This document shows, one piece after another, positions 12,115-23,619 of a stretch of DNA of 64,000 nt. Both the position numbers and the translations under genes were made by a program. The notes under the pieces are model-generated. The model was not told the DNA's origin. It worked only from the letters and a program-made list of their open reading frames with translations, and did no database searches. Origin of the DNA: Desmodus rotundus (lineage: Eukaryota > Chordata > Mammalia > Chiroptera > Phyllostomidae); contig NC_071399.1 of NCBI RefSeq assembly GCF_022682495.2, positions 54,800,873 through 54,864,872 of the forward strand. The letters run 5' to 3'. How positions within the stretch are numbered: position 1 is the stretch's first letter; every line of letters starts with the position of its first letter.

Positions 12115-12512
12115 TGCTGGTGTATTGGCTTGAATTGTGTTTCCCCAGAAGATGATGTAATTTAGTTAAGAATGAGATAATCCTACACTTAGGTTGGGCA
12201 CTAAATCCAATGACAAATGTGCTTATAGGAAACACAAAAGAACAAGACACAGAGACACAGTGTCCAGGTAAAGATGAAGACAAAGAGTTGTACAACTACA
12301 AGCCAAGAACACTAATAACTGCATAGCCACCAGAAAACAAGGTGAGAAACCTGGAATGGATTCTCTCTCAAAGTTTCCAGAAGATGTGAACCATGCCAAC
12401 ACCTTGATTTTGTACATCTGTGCTCTGGAGCTGCAAAGTAATTAAATTTTGTTGTTTGAAGTCACTAAGATTGTGGTGATTTTTTTACAGCAGACCTAGG
12501 AAATGAAAACAG
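12115..12512 (+). mobile_element. MLT1-like MaLR LTR remnant
   Basis: It begins near 'ttggcttgaattgtgtttcccc' and ends with 'gttgtttgaagtcactaagattgtggtgat' and 'cagcagacctaggaaatga', the characteristic 3' end of MLT1-type LTRs. Internal 'caacaccttgattttg' fits the same family. Solo LTR; no retroviral genes nearby. Confidence 0.75.
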
Positions 12513-12764
12513 CTGGGTTCTCTTCTACAGTAGAAAAAATAGTATAAAAAATCATACTTTTGGTCACATTTGTTTGGAAATGTAGGAAAAAATGGAAAGA
12601 AGACTAGAAGATGACAATAGAAAGGAAAAAAAAGAAAGAAACAAAAGCATTAGTGGAGGCCAATGAGCCCTCTCCAGTGTTCCTATGGGCAAGGTTTCCA
12701 GGTGCAATTTGCCTGTCTTCCCTGACCTGCAGTTTTAGAAATAGGTGTAAATGTGATTCAGGAG

Positions 12765-13125
12765 ATGGTGATTCTGGGACAGCCGACGAGTAATTATGTG
12801 ACTCTGGGAAAGTCACTTCACTTCTCAGAACCTCATCTATAAAATCAGCGCACAGAGCCCCCCAGCCAGCTTTAAAGTTGGATGATTTACTCCTTCACTC
12901 TGAGGCCTGCTAGCTTGGCACTGCCATTCACCCAGCAGTGGAATATGGGTTGGCAGAACCAGGGCTTTGAAACAAGGACACCTGGGTGCAGGTCTTACCC
13001 CTATGATTTGCTTGCTAATCTTCACCTTTTTCTATACAATAATGATTATTATGCATTCTTTAGAGGCTATTGGCTGGGTTAAATGGGGAAATATGCATAG
13101 AACATGTTTTTGGAACATTGTAACT
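12765..13125 (+). repeat. MIR SINE fragments (one or two copies)
   Basis: 'tatgtgactctgggaaagtcacttcacttctcagaacctcatct' (about 12795-12840) is the MIR core in sense orientation, and 'gggctttgaaac...acctgggtgcaggtctta' (12960-13000) is a second MIR 5' part followed by a MIR-like 3' segment. Either two MIR copies lie in the same orientation, or one has been rearranged. Confidence 0.65.
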
Positions 13126-14224
13126 GCTTAATAATGATTTTTCTTTCTCCATTAAACTTCAGCTTTTCTTTCAAATACTTCAGAACCTCTTTATCATCAT
13201 GTTCACTCAATCCTGGTACCCTTTCTAGTGACTGACAAGGCTTCTCAATCTCTCTCTCTTTTGTTTCAAAATTTCCTTTTCCCCTCATTTTTCTTTCTTC
13301 ATGGACTTTCTGGTTCTGTCTTCTACTTACCACTAACAGACAAGGAGATGTGTATTGGATGCTCTTTAGTATGTTTTAAAAGACTAGTTTGAATATAAGG
13401 GTTTTATTTTGTTTTAACAATATTCTCATCATACCACACAAACACACTCCTACCCCCCAAATTTGAAAATCTCTGAACTATATTCTAACTTTTCGTCACT
13501 GGAAATGATCCTCTGCCATTGTCTGACAAATACAAAAGATTGGCATTTCTAACTGATTTTTGAAGAGGGGCTTTTTAAATGAGACAGTCTTCAGTATATA
13601 CCTTAAAAACACCTAGATTCACCCACTTGCATAAATTTAGGCTTGCCTAAAAAGAATACCCTATAAAAATACCAGGGATTCCTGATGATAATTCATAATA
13701 AGCCCTTAAAAGCCTGGATGAATTATGAAGTTCAGTCCCTGTTGTTATTTTCCAGTTGAAACAAACAAATTCAAGTAATCAATGAATTTTGAAATAACAA
13801 ATCTTTAAGTTGCATTTCTCAGACTAGGAAAGATAGTCCAATACATCATCCTGAGCAGCACTTACAAAAATTCTAAATTTCCTCCTTTTTTCCCATCTCA
13901 CACTAGGAACCACTCTGCAGCTCTCAGACTTCAACTCTGAACTATTTGACCTTCCTACCTCGCTCTCTCTCCCTCAGTCCATTTCTTTATAGTGCATACT
14001 GACATGTCCTAACAACAGCCACACAAACTCTCTTCTGTTTAAAAGAAAGGAGGAAGGAGACGGTTGGATTGGGCAATATTAGAATTTTCTTTCTTTGACT
14101 AGGGGAAATGTTACAAACTTTCATGTAAAAAGAAATGTTTAGACCTGTCACAATAGTAACTTTATAATTGTAAACTTGCTTTCAGATATATTATCAGCTA
14201 TGCTCTTAAATTTTTTTATGAGAT
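13126..14224. other. No gene or clear repeat recognised
   Basis: AT-rich, unique-looking. An 84-codon minus-strand frame (13079-13333) is lysine/glutamate-rich and shows no domain; probably chance. Confidence 0.5.
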
Positions 14225-14330
14225 TCTCATAATACATTATTATTTTTAGGATGCTGAGATTTCAAAGAGGTACCTGACTTGGCTGAGTTAAGTGCAGAGA
14301 CAGAACTTGAATCTGGGTCTTTAACTACAA
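14225..14330 (-). repeat. MIR SINE fragment
   Basis: 'acctgacttggctgagttaagtgcagagacagaacttgaatctgggtctt' is a diverged reverse complement of the MIR core and tRNA-related part (compare 'cttgcccaaggtcacac...gggattcgaacccaggc'). Confidence 0.6.
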
Positions 14331-14348
14331 TAGTTCTATATTTCTCTG

Positions 14349-14349
14349 T

Positions 14350-14383
<34 letters not shown>

Positions 14384-14482
14384 ATCTATCAATCTATCAT
14401 CTATCATCATCATCTATCTATCCACCCATCCATGTAACTATCTGTCCATGTATCTATTTATATATCTAATATCCATCCATCC
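14349..14482. repeat. (CTAT)n tetranucleotide microsatellite, compound
   Basis: A run of about nine clean CTAT units (14351-14385) degrades rightward into CATC/TATC variants and ATCC repeats. A typical mammalian compound microsatellite, likely polymorphic in length. Confidence 0.92.
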
Positions 14483-15017
14483 AATCTCATTGCTTTGCTG
14501 TAACCGTATTTGAATGGGTGCATGCAACTTGTGGTCTGAGAGTAGAATGCAGGAGGCAATAGTCATGGATGGTTGGTGTGCTCCCAAATACATGATGCTG
14601 TGCGATATGTGCCAACTCTATGTTCTAGCACCACTGAAGCTACCAGTACTTTCTAAAGGGTCATAACAACCAGAGAGAAACTATCAGAAGGAAGAACCAA
14701 AAGGTTAGAAATACATATCATAAGAAAATTTTATAGAGTGGATATGCTATACAATTTTAACACCACTTATTCATCACTTATTCCTAATTCCACTTTTTCT
14801 GAGTGATGTGTCTGACCCAAATGTAATGTAATAAAAGTAAAATAAAATAATTAATTTCCTAACCCATCAATAGAAATCAAGTCAGTGGAGAAGGAGTTTT
14901 TCAAGTCAAAAAGTCATTCAAAATATAAATTATGTCAGATTTTTGCTATTAATTGACCATTCTATTCAAAGTCTTTGCTTGGGTAGAAAGAGCAGAGATC
15001 TGAGATTCATAAAACCA
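14483..15017. other. No gene recognised
   Basis: Unique AT-rich flank of the VES SINE. No supportable feature. Confidence 0.5.
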
Positions 15018-15179
15018 GCCCTGGCTGGTGTGGCTCAGTGGATTGAGCTCTGGCCTGTGAAGCAAAAGGTCATCAGTTCAATTCCCAGAAAGACATCCAA
15101 TCAATGTTCCTCTCTCACATCAATGTTTTTCTCCTCCCCTTTCCCTCTCTCTAAAAAATAAATAAAATCTTTTTAAAAA
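15018..15179 (+). mobile_element. VES SINE (bat tRNA-derived)
   Basis: It opens with gccctggctggtgtggctca, including the A-box of the internal RNA polymerase III promoter. The B-box lies at 'ggtcatcagttcaattcc' (about 15069-15086). The body then has 'caatgttcctctctcacatcaatg', a pyrimidine-rich stretch and an A-rich tail (aaaaaataaataaaatc...). VES SINEs spread by L1 machinery in vesper bats and relatives, so this is a strong lineage marker. No clean TSD is visible. It is not a functional tRNA gene. Confidence 0.93.
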
Positions 15180-15333
15180 GACCATAAAATCTTCATGAAA
15201 GGCCAGATGGGTCAGATTCTTGTTTTATGCTCATTATAATCTTAATCTCAGTTATCTACTGAAAATTATTTTCAAAACACATGCTTTCCTGAACATGAAT
15301 TGAATAGAATCTGTAAGATCACTTTTCCTAGAT

Positions 15334-15532
15334 CAGTGGTCACAATACTTTTCCTGTAAAGGGGCAAAGCTTTGTGGGCTATGGTGCCCATCACAATTAC
15401 GTAACTCTGCCTTTGCAGCTTGAAAGCTGAAATGGATATAAATAAAAAGGTATGACTGCATTTCAAACAACTTTATTTACAAAGACAGGCAGTGGATGGA
15501 TTTGGCCTGCAGACTGGAGTTTGTGACCCCTG
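15334..15532. mobile_element. Nonautonomous Charlie-type hAT element (MER58-like)
   Basis: It starts cagtggt and ends gacccctg, with internal 'ctttgtgggctatgg', 'actctgcctttgcagc' and 'caactttatttacaaagacaggc', all typical of a widespread mammalian Charlie-derived miniature element. The 8-base TSDs expected for hAT are present: tcctagat at 15326-15333 and tactagat at 15533-15540 (seven of eight match). The exact MER number is from memory and should be treated as tentative. Confidence 0.83.
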
Positions 15533-15540
15533 TACTAGAT

Positions 15541-16640
15541 CAAATTGAGAAATCAGGAGGGAGGGTATAATGGTAAGAAACTATGTTTTTGCTGAACATA
15601 AAATGCAAGACAAGTATCTGTATTCTTTGCTGGACATAGCCACATCATCCTACCTCTATTCATTAATATAAGTAAATGTCATCAGCTCCTTTTCCTTCTA
15701 TGTGATTTCAGGAATCTATTTACTCTTCTATAGCAAAGAAGCAAAGTTCCTGTCCTTTTCAAGACTGGCCTGCTCTATAGGGGAATGGAAACAATTGCAA
15801 TTGGAAAAGCAAATATTCTTCCATATCAAAGTTTTGAAGTAGAAAGTGGAGAAATAAAAACTTCATTAGTAGCCAGAATGGAGTCTTCGATGCTCATTGG
15901 TTTTGAAAGCACCAAACAGGTGAAAAAATGAATGCATCAATCTTTCAGAATCAATGCATCTCTCTACAAATAAAACTAACTTTCCATTTCAACCCCAATT
16001 TTCCCTTCATCCACCATAGAGACACCAGAAATCAGATCCTCCCCAAGTTAAACTACAGAAGGGTTTCAAGCAAAGATTCTTTGTATATAGATTCTTAGCA
16101 AGATGATATCTATGCCACGATATTTAGAAAATGTAACATGTAGTGCATAGAGAAGCCTACTAAATAGATGGAAGCAAGCAGCTGCGAGCTGTCTCTTTCA
16201 GTACCTGACCTCCTGAGATGCCTAATAAAATAGCCTACAAAGTAATACTCTCTCATCAGTTCCAAGAGGCATTTGTGGATAGATAAATAAATAAGCTATT
16301 TTCCAAAATGGGGAATATTCTAGTGTGCTGGTATTGAAATGACAGTTCCTTTATGTGAAAGGAGGTGGGCAGAAAAACCCAGGCCAGGTAGTTGCCCCTG
16401 TGCCCACCACCAGTAGAAGGTCTATAATGAGATTCCAAATTAGATTGCTGAACCTCAAAGACAAGGTGATTCACATCTGTGAGATGTTTAGCTTGACTTT
16501 ATAATGAGTTCACTGAGCAGAATGAACCACACTTGAAATCAAATACTTTGCATTCAAGATGAAATAAGTGGGGATCAATCATAGTCAGGGAAGTAGTATT
16601 CGCTTGGAATGTAATGACAAACTGAGCTAAAGAATAAAAA
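15541..16640. other. No gene or clear repeat recognised
   Basis: Unique-looking AT-rich sequence. Short frames only. Confidence 0.5.
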
Positions 16641-17960
16641 ATGAGAGTGCAAGATGGAGCCCACAAAAAGAGCCAGTGCCTGGGTGGCCTGGCTGACACA
16701 AATGGGCCAGGCTGTGCCTGGGCAGAGCTGCACGCATCAGCCTTTAGAGTGGCTATCTGGAGAGGGGGTGGTGAGAAGCAGCCCTGTACACTGCCGTCTT
16801 AGGAAGTGTCTTCTGAGTGTACTCTTCTCAGAGGCTTTTATCTGGTGACAGTTTTGGGAAACCAAGTCAGTCAGTCTTGGTAACAAGGTCATTTTGCTTT
16901 GCAAGCTAGATAAAGCTAGGCTTAGCCCACATATGGATGGCATGACTGAGTGTCAGCAAATGCCTGGGACAAGCCTGAGTGGCACCTTGAGGCCTGCAAG
17001 AGGCTGAAGAGCTGCAGAAGAATGCAGAGGCTCCTAAAGGGCCTGTATCTTTCCCAGCACTCGCATCTTGCTCACAAAATCCCTCAGATGAGTATCTGCA
17101 AAGAGCTCTCCTCTGTACACTGCCATGGCCAACCCACCAATCCAGGGCCTTTTATCCCAGCCACTGTCCATGACTAGTATGGCTGCCAGGACCAGGGTTC
17201 CCCCAAGGTAGGGGTCAGCAGCTGGAAATAATCAGAGATGCCCCTTTCTCAGAACCAATAGCATTACCTCTTCCACTGTATAGTGGGGAAATGTCACTGG
17301 AGGCCTCACTAACAGCAGACGGTACACAGTCACAGCATAACTTTTGGCCTTTCCACAGAACTGGAAGCTTATATTTCAGAAGGAAGAACCAGAACAGGTG
17401 TAATGATTGGTCTCTTTCTTTTTTCATCCTGCAACTGCCACTCACAGGGCTCCAGACAGAAGGGAAATTACCAGAAGGAAGCCCCATTTGTCTTCTGGCG
17501 TGGGAGCTCATGCTAGTTGGTTGCAGTCATTGTTTCTACCAGAAAGGACAACAAACCAATGCCCTCTCTCCCACTTTCTCTTTCAAGATTCTCTTTTGAC
17601 TTGACACAGCCTCTTGGATACCAAGCACCACCCAGATTGCAGGTGGCACCTGCCTGGACCAGTACTGGACATGGCCCTCCTGCTGACCTCAGGCTGCCTC
17701 CAGGAATCCCCCCAAAGTTATAAGGGGGCAAGTGAGTGCATTTCATCCTCTCTGCCACTAGCTTTGTCTGTCAATGAAGCTTTCTGCTTTCTGTTCTGGT
17801 GGGAGAGAGGCTGGCCTATTGGGTACATTCTTGCTCCCTAGTAAAATTACAGGAAGAGGGGGGTTATATGTTGGACTGGGGCCTCTGGCGCTATTATAAT
17901 TCTTCTCTAGCCTTACCCTGCAATGCCAACCCATGTCTCTCAGTACAGAAATGAGTGACA
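16641..17960. other. Relatively GC-rich block, no recognised gene
   Basis: This 1.3-kb stretch is visibly richer in G and C than its surroundings and has several overlapping open frames of 65-102 codons on both strands, none with a recognisable domain, signal peptide or repeat structure. Frames of this size are expected by chance where stop codons are rarer. A similar string (ctgtacactgcc) occurs at about 16788 and 17116. It could be an old LTR or a degraded gene fragment, but I cannot support either. Confidence 0.45.
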
Positions 17961-19805
17961 GGATGAAAGGGTTTCAGGGTCAAAAAAAGCAAGGTGGGCA
18001 CACAGAGTATATAACAAATAAGGGTAATGTGTGGGGTGTGTCCACAGGGAAAGGTGTTTCCAACACTACCTGATCAATTAACTTGTTCTGGAGCATTTCC
18101 CAAGACTGTTATTCTGGGGAAACATTGGTGATTAAATAGTGAGAGTGACCGCTGTTGTTGATCACATGTGTATACAGAGGTACTGTACTCACAACACACA
18201 CCAATAGCCACTGCTGTCAAGGAGACGAGGAGACTATGGTCTCTCATCAAGGCAAGTACAAATTGATTCACAGTGTTCAAGGGCAAACCATTAAAAGAAG
18301 TGCTATTGTTCTGCTATTTGTCTCCCTCTCTTTCTTTTAAATTTACTCCTCTCCGATTCATTGAATTTTTTTCTTCTTATTCTTAGACTCTCTTAGGGAA
18401 AATTGTGTGCGTTTTTCTAACTTGAATCTCATTTTGCTATTCTTGCTCATAATCTTGCTCCTAAGGGAAAAGACATGGTTAGAATTCTTGTGTGTGTGAC
18501 CGATAAAGCCTTTAGAAAAAGAGATAATGAGGTAGAGACCAACAGAGACTCAAAGAATTTCCAGCATCTACATATAACACAACAACCATGTCATCCGAAA
18601 AGAAATGCTGTTATTAATATGCTGGGGATGAGAGTCCATGTCTGAGTGGCCAGGCAGGTGGGCAGCATTTCCTGAGTACCTGCGGCACTGCAGACAACTG
18701 TCCCAGTCTCATTAGGGAGTCAGATGGGAGCAACTCGCTGTCATAAACATAAAAGGGACAGAATAAAAAGTACTGAAAATACACAGGAAAAAAACTTATT
18801 GTCAGAAACACATATGCAATCCAATGCATCACTACCTGAGTGCTAAGAATGTGGCTACAGTGACAGACGTACCAGAACCTGCAGGGGATTGTGTGGTGAG
18901 GCCTGGTAGGGTTGGGGAGGGGTATGGCCCTTTGATACCAATACAGATATCATCTAGTAGAGAAGAGACTGAACAAAGCTGTTCAGTGGCTGCAGCAGTG
19001 AGGGGCAAAGCTACAGGAAAGCCTTCCCACCCTTAGCGTTTCTTGCTCCAGTCCCCCTCAGGTCAGAGCCCTTTGCTATACCTGTGCCTTGCACGCTTGG
19101 CATGGGCTTTCTGTTCTGTGAGTGCCAGCATGCTTGCAGCTTCAGGAACAAAGGTTGCCTTCACTTAACTCAGGTGCATCACCACGACTTCCATCGTCTG
19201 AACTGATATCAGAATGAAGAATTTTACTTCGTTTTGCTAAGATAAGTGCCAATAAGATCAGATCAGTATGTCAATATCCTCTCTGGCTCGTTCAACTTTA
19301 CTAAGTAGTTCAGACGCCATGCGGCAGCTACAAATAAAAGCCACAGGCAACGAAGGCTTTCAAAACAACTGTCTTGGTTGGTTCCCCACTTACATGTTTT
19401 GTGCTTGCCATCATTCTCTTGGCTCCTGCTTTAATCCATGTTTCTAGCCTTTTTGTCTTTGTCAAACCTTTGGACTCCTTTAGGGTACTGCATAACAGCA
19501 GCTCCTTGGTTCCCAGCTCCCTTCCTTTCCCTGGTTTCTGTGTTTCCATAATTTCCACTGGCTCGAGTGCTCTCCCTCTCTCTGCCCTCATATTCTACCA
19601 CCTGCTCCCCACTCCCCGCTCCTCCCCTCCCTATACACATCGCCAGGGGAGGATTCTGTCACAGACATCCCAGTGATTTAAATTCTCATATGACTGAGGG
19701 AAGAATACTCTTAAATAATTTCCCAGAAGTGATAAAATAATTTTTATGAAGTTAAAGTACTGACAGAATAGGAAGGAAAATGTCTAGGGGATTTTACTAC
19801 CTTTT
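17961..19805. other. No gene or clear repeat recognised
   Basis: Mixed unique sequence. Two overlapping frames on opposite strands near 19330-19680 have no domain content. Confidence 0.5.
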
Positions 19806-19813
19806 AATTACTC

Positions 19814-20028
19814 CTGTAGCTTCAACCTGGGGGGTGATTTTGCTTCCCTTCCCCAGGGGATGTTTGGCAATGTCTGGAGACGTTTTTGGTTCTCACAGCT
19901 GCGTTGTGGGGAGGCAGAGTGTTGCTACCCATACTAGGAGCTAGAGGCCAGGGATGCCCTTTAACATTCTTCAATGCACAATACTTATCAGGTCTAAAAT
20001 GTCAGTTGTGCCCAGAGGAGAAACCCTG
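19814..20028 (+). mobile_element. MER20-like nonautonomous hAT-Charlie element
   Basis: Internal 'tttggcaatgtctggagacgtttttggtt', 'aggccagggatgcc' and 'cttcaatgcaca' match what I remember of the MER20 consensus; it ends with 'gagaaaccctg'. The 8-base TSDs are aattactc (19806-19813) and aattaccc (20029-20036), seven of eight identical. No coding capacity. Confidence 0.85.
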
Positions 20029-20196
20029 AATTACCCTAATTATGACAAGGATGTATTGTTTATGTTTGGTAAATTAGTTTGCTTAGGAATAAAAATTTTT
20101 TTTTTCTTAGCTAGGTAAATGGATGTGATTTTCTTTAAAACAATTTTTAAAATTCTTGGCTCCTCCCCTTACTCATTTTCCAAGAAATGATCTTGG

Positions 20197-20262
20197 ATCA
20201 GCAAACTCTTTTTGGGCTGGATAGTAAATGTTGTAGGCTTTGTAGGACCACGGGGTAAATCT
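20197..20262 (+). repeat. Truncated Charlie-type hAT fragment
   Basis: 'cagcaaactctttttgggctggatagtaaatgttgtaggctttgtagg' is the 5' end of the same kind of element found entire at 15334-15532. Only the first 60 or so bases can be followed. Confidence 0.65.
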
Positions 20263-21091
20263 GAAGATGCTTATGCAGCCTGGGAGAAAAACCCAGCTGC
20301 TTTCTGCTATGTTTGCCTGGAATTGGCTATCCAGGTGGTCAGCAGGCTTGGCACCCAGTTGCTATTCTGTAGAGAAATAGTAACCAGCTGGAGCACTTGG
20401 GCCTGGTGGTGAGGTGTCTGCCAGACAAAGATTCCATCACTTGTTGCTAACAGTGAAGTCCCTGACATTCAGGTGGCAACCTGGGCTGACCTCGGCCAGA
20501 GGCAAGGCTCAGTGCTGGTGGGGGAGGCAGGTGTGTGTGTGGGGTGAGGCATGGGATGCGGGACAGATGTCTGGCAGGGTTCCCTGTGCTTCTAGGGCTA
20601 AGTAGAGCTCAGTGCTGGAGAGAGGCAGGGAGTTTGGCTTGTGGGCTACAGTTTGTCAATCCATGGCTTATACCTTGCTGGATCTTGTGTTATACCATCT
20701 TCATTTTTTCTTGGAAAGGATTATTTAGTCTTAATCAAAAGACAGTTTCCAAATGTTTTTGAATATTTTAGCAACACAGAATTTAACTTAATCACAGAAC
20801 GAAATATTATTAAAAGGTCATTTTCCCTATATGGTATTACTCCTGTTCAGCTTTACCATGTAAAGCTTTGGGTTTCTAGTCTTTGGGGGGCACTTTGAAT
20901 TCATTAAGATGTCTGCATTCAATTGCCTCCTACTTAAACAAAAAGTTGAAACTACTAGGCATAAAGTCCTCTAAACCTACAAACTTAAAGGTGAAAAATC
21001 ATTGGTCTGATTTTATTGGTATAATGGTTATGAGAGTTAGTCTGAGTTAAATGCTTTATATATATTATAGATGAAACAGAGAAGTAATTAT
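20263..21091. other. No gene recognised
   Basis: A GC-richer patch at 20270-20640 contains two near copies of a short block (gctcagtgctgg at about 20507 and 20608). The rest is AT-rich. No supportable gene. Confidence 0.45.
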
Positions 21092-21097
21092 TAGAAT

Positions 21098-21400
21098 CCA
21101 CTGCTAGGACTGTACCCTAAGAATCCTGAATCACCAATTCAAAAGAACCTATGCACCCCAATGTTCATAGCAGCATTATTTAAAATAGCCAAGTGCTGGA
21201 AACATCATAAGTACCCATTAGTAAATGAGTGGATCAAAAGCTGTGGTACATTTCACAATGAATACTATGCCGCAGAAAGAAAGAAGGAGCTCCTACCTTT
21301 CGTGACAGCATGGATGGAACTGGAGAGCATTATGCTAAGTGAAATAAGCCAGGAAGTAAAAGACAAATACCATATTATCTCACTTATAAGTGGAACCTAA
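21098..21400 (+). pseudogene. L1 ORF2 C-terminus
   Basis: An open frame of about 100 codons reads [12 protein letters not shown], then MFIAALFKIAKCWK, EWIKSC, EYYAAERKKELLPFVTAWM and LESIMLSEISQEVK, ending ISLISGT-stop. This order is the C-terminal tail of mammalian L1 ORF2 (compare the human ending with MFIAALFTIAKTW and MEYYAAIKN). In a complete L1, ORF2 supplies endonuclease and reverse transcriptase in the cytoplasmic L1 ribonucleoprotein; this piece lacks both domains. No frameshift is visible in the remaining frame. Confidence 0.9.
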
Positions 21401-21571
21401 ACAAGAAAACAAACAAATGAGCAAAATAGATCCAGAGACTTGGAAATGAAGAACAAACTGACAGTGACCAGAAGGGTGGAGGAAGGGAGATGATGGGGAA
21501 AGAAGGGGAAGGGACAAGCAAAGGACACTAATAGAAGACTCATGGGTACAGACAAGGAGGGGATTGACTGT

Positions 21572-21595
21572 GGGAGTGGGGGGATGGGGCTGGGG
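21572..21595 (+). other. G-quadruplex-type motif in L1 3' UTR
   Basis: Four G-runs (ggg, gggggg, gggg, gggg) with loops of one to three bases lie in the L1 3' UTR. G-rich 3' UTR tracts able to form quadruplexes are known from mammalian L1s; folding here is inference. Confidence 0.6.
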
Positions 21596-21657
21596 TGGAA
21601 AGAGGGAAAAAGAGTGGGACAACTGTAACTGAACAACCGTAAATTAAAAAAAATCAA

Positions 21658-22329
21658 AACCCTTCTCACTTTGTTTTTCCATTTTTGGAGAAAGAGGTAA
21701 TTACTTTTTATATGCTATGTTTTTCAGGCTTATTCTTCCCTCTGTGTCCTTATTTTTATTTCTTTAGAAATGATGTCTTTAACACTTTCTGCTTCATACC
21801 CAATACAATTCTCCAGGAAGTACCTAAATAGTGAAAATTTTAGAAGCATTCTTATTTTGAGAATAATTTGCTATCACTGCTGTATAACACCCTAGTAGAA
21901 GTCCTAGCAAATGCACTGGGACAAGAAAAAAAAAGAAATCAATCTATTTTCTGATTTGTCTTTTGTTCATCTCTGAATCAGTGTGCTCTCTAGGTTTCTA
22001 TCCTCAGGGCTTTAACTTCTTACCCCACATTCTCTCTCTAGGCAAACACATTGCCTCCCATGGCTTTGCTTTATTTATAATACATAAATTAAGAGTCCAA
22101 ATCCATATTGAAAATTTAGGCTTTTCTCCTGAATCACACCTTTAACATCCAACTCTTTATTAAAAAGCACCACCTGTATGCCCCAGAAGCATCTCAAAGT
22201 TGACACATCAAATGTATCACAAACTGACCTCATTGTCTTCCCCTATAAATCTGCTTCGTCTCTATAGGGCTTATTCATGCCAAAAATGTCAATAGTGCCT
22301 AGACTGAGAAATATACACTTTTTCTATCC
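21658..22329. other. No gene recognised
   Basis: Unique AT-rich DNA. The right part (from about 22150) may already belong to the L2 fragment that follows, but homology is too weak to claim. Confidence 0.45.
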
Positions 22330-22770
22330 TTTCTGTTATGGGAACAGTGCCAACATTCACCCACCTCACAATCCTAAATCCTAGGAGTCATTCCAAGTTC
22401 CTCATTCTAGACACAACTATGTACCAAGATTCTATTTCCTTACTATTTCATCATTTCTGTCCTAACTTTTCCTTCTCTACTACTATTGTATTAGTAGTTA
22501 GGCTTTCATCATACTTTTTTGTAACAATTGTAATATCAATTGGGCTCCCTGCTAGAAGTACTATACTTCTTCACAATATTGCAGTTAGAAGAATGTGTCA
22601 AAAATGAAAATCTACTCATGTTATTTCCTGACTTAAAGGTCATCTGAAGTTTTCAAAGTCTTTACAGGTGAAGCAGGAATGATTTAACATATATACAAGG
22701 TCTTCCACTTTCTGGCCTTGTACTCCTAACAGCAAATATTTATTTACCCAGTTTGGATTTATTGCAACAT
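22330..22770 (+). repeat. Ancient L2 LINE segment
   Basis: The order 'cacctcacaatcctaaatcctaggagtcattcc', 'gcagttagaagaatgtgtcaaaaatgaaaatctactcatgtta', 'aagtctttacaggtgaagc' and 'acaaggtcttccactttctggcct' parallels an old mammalian LINE consensus ('gcagccagagtgatctttc', 'tgatcatgtcactcc', 'acaaggccctgcatgatctgg'). Heavily mutated; the frame is destroyed. Confidence 0.55.
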
Positions 22771-22774
22771 TGAC

Positions 22775-22975
22775 TTAGCACCATGTGCCAGGCATACACA
22801 TTTACATATATTTAATTTCATCTCAAAACAACTCTAAAGTGAAGGTATTGTTCCCCCCCTCATTTATAGTTGGGGAAACTGAGGCACAAAGTCTTTAAGG
22901 AACTAATCCAATATCACACAGGTAGAAAGTTGCAGGTTTAGAATTTAAATGCAGATGGCCTGATTCTAGGGCACA
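22775..22975 (-). repeat. MIR SINE, near complete
   Basis: On the plus strand: 'tttaatttcatctcaaaacaactctaaag', 'tatagttggggaaactgaggcac', 'ccaatatcacacaggtagaaag' and 'cagatggcctgattctagggc', covering most of a MIR in reverse orientation. One of the longer MIR copies in the window. Confidence 0.8.
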
Positions 22976-23334
22976 AAATATCCCTTGCCACTTTCTCCCA
23001 CTTCCGGGAGAGAGCAGATGCTTAAGACCACGTTTTTCCCTCATTTTTCTCCTTTGGGCTAACTCAGCATAGTGTTTGTTTCATGACATTCTGAACAGTG
23101 CCATGCATGGGTAATTTGTCATTTTTAGTAATGTAATAACACACCAAAACATGAGTTAATACCCTGACATAATCTAAACCTAAAAATATGATCCTTCATT
23201 TTGTTTCCTTTCCTCTGATTTCCTGAACTTACCATTATTCAGTATGTACTTTTCTTCTTATATACACTTATTGCTATCATAGGTATTTCTAAAAAGTGTA
23301 TATTTTTTATTTGAGATGATTTTTGCTTCAAAGA

Positions 23335-23530
23335 TGCTACCATAATATATGTAATCTTTTGGGATGTGTTATTGTTAAGATTGATCTATATTATTGTGCT
23401 CTGACTATGATATGATAGACCATTTTGTGAATGTACTGTGTTTTATTGATCTGCTCTTTAGTTGATTGGCATTGGGTTGTATCCAGGATTTTGTTATTGT
23501 GAAGAGTGCTGCCAGGCACATTCTTATTCA
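23335..23530 (-). repeat. Old L1 ORF2 segment (L1M-type)
   Basis: 'gaccattttgtgaatgtactgtgttttattgatctgc' and 'ttgattggcattgggttgtatccagg' are diverged forms of the antisense L1 ORF2 stretch (compare 'tgaatataccacaatttatttatcc' and 'ggacatttgggttgtttccagg'). Much more decayed than the L1s at 7568 or 44679. Confidence 0.6.
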
Positions 23531-23619
23531 CGTTTCCTAGTGCATGTTTACACGGGCCCCTTGTGCTCTCCATCCCTGTGCCACACTGCCTTTCCCCTGC
23601 TGCACTTGGAGACATGCAG

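Larger units (their letters stand above)
21092..21657 (+). mobile_element. 5'-truncated L1, sense strand
   Basis: The element starts inside ORF2 (about 100 codons before its stop), runs through the ORF2 stop at 21398-21400 and a purine/G-rich 3' UTR, and ends with a short A-rich tail near 21643-21657. The same 3' end is seen in antisense at 30340 and 44679, which confirms the assignment. No clear TSD is visible, so the left boundary rests on the start of ORF2 homology. Confidence 0.88.

Noticed and set aside
14349..14482. Regular short repeats that might suggest a CRISPR-like array
   Set aside because: These are four-base microsatellite units without spacers, in a mammalian genome.
15018..15179. 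tRNA-like A-box and B-box suggesting a tRNA gene
   Set aside because: The tRNA-related head continues into a SINE body and A-rich tail; the cloverleaf is not intact. Same for 43434 and 48430.
21092..21657. A target-site duplication around the sense L1
   Set aside because: I compared the flanks and found no convincing repeat; similarly none for 30340, 61155 and 62466.
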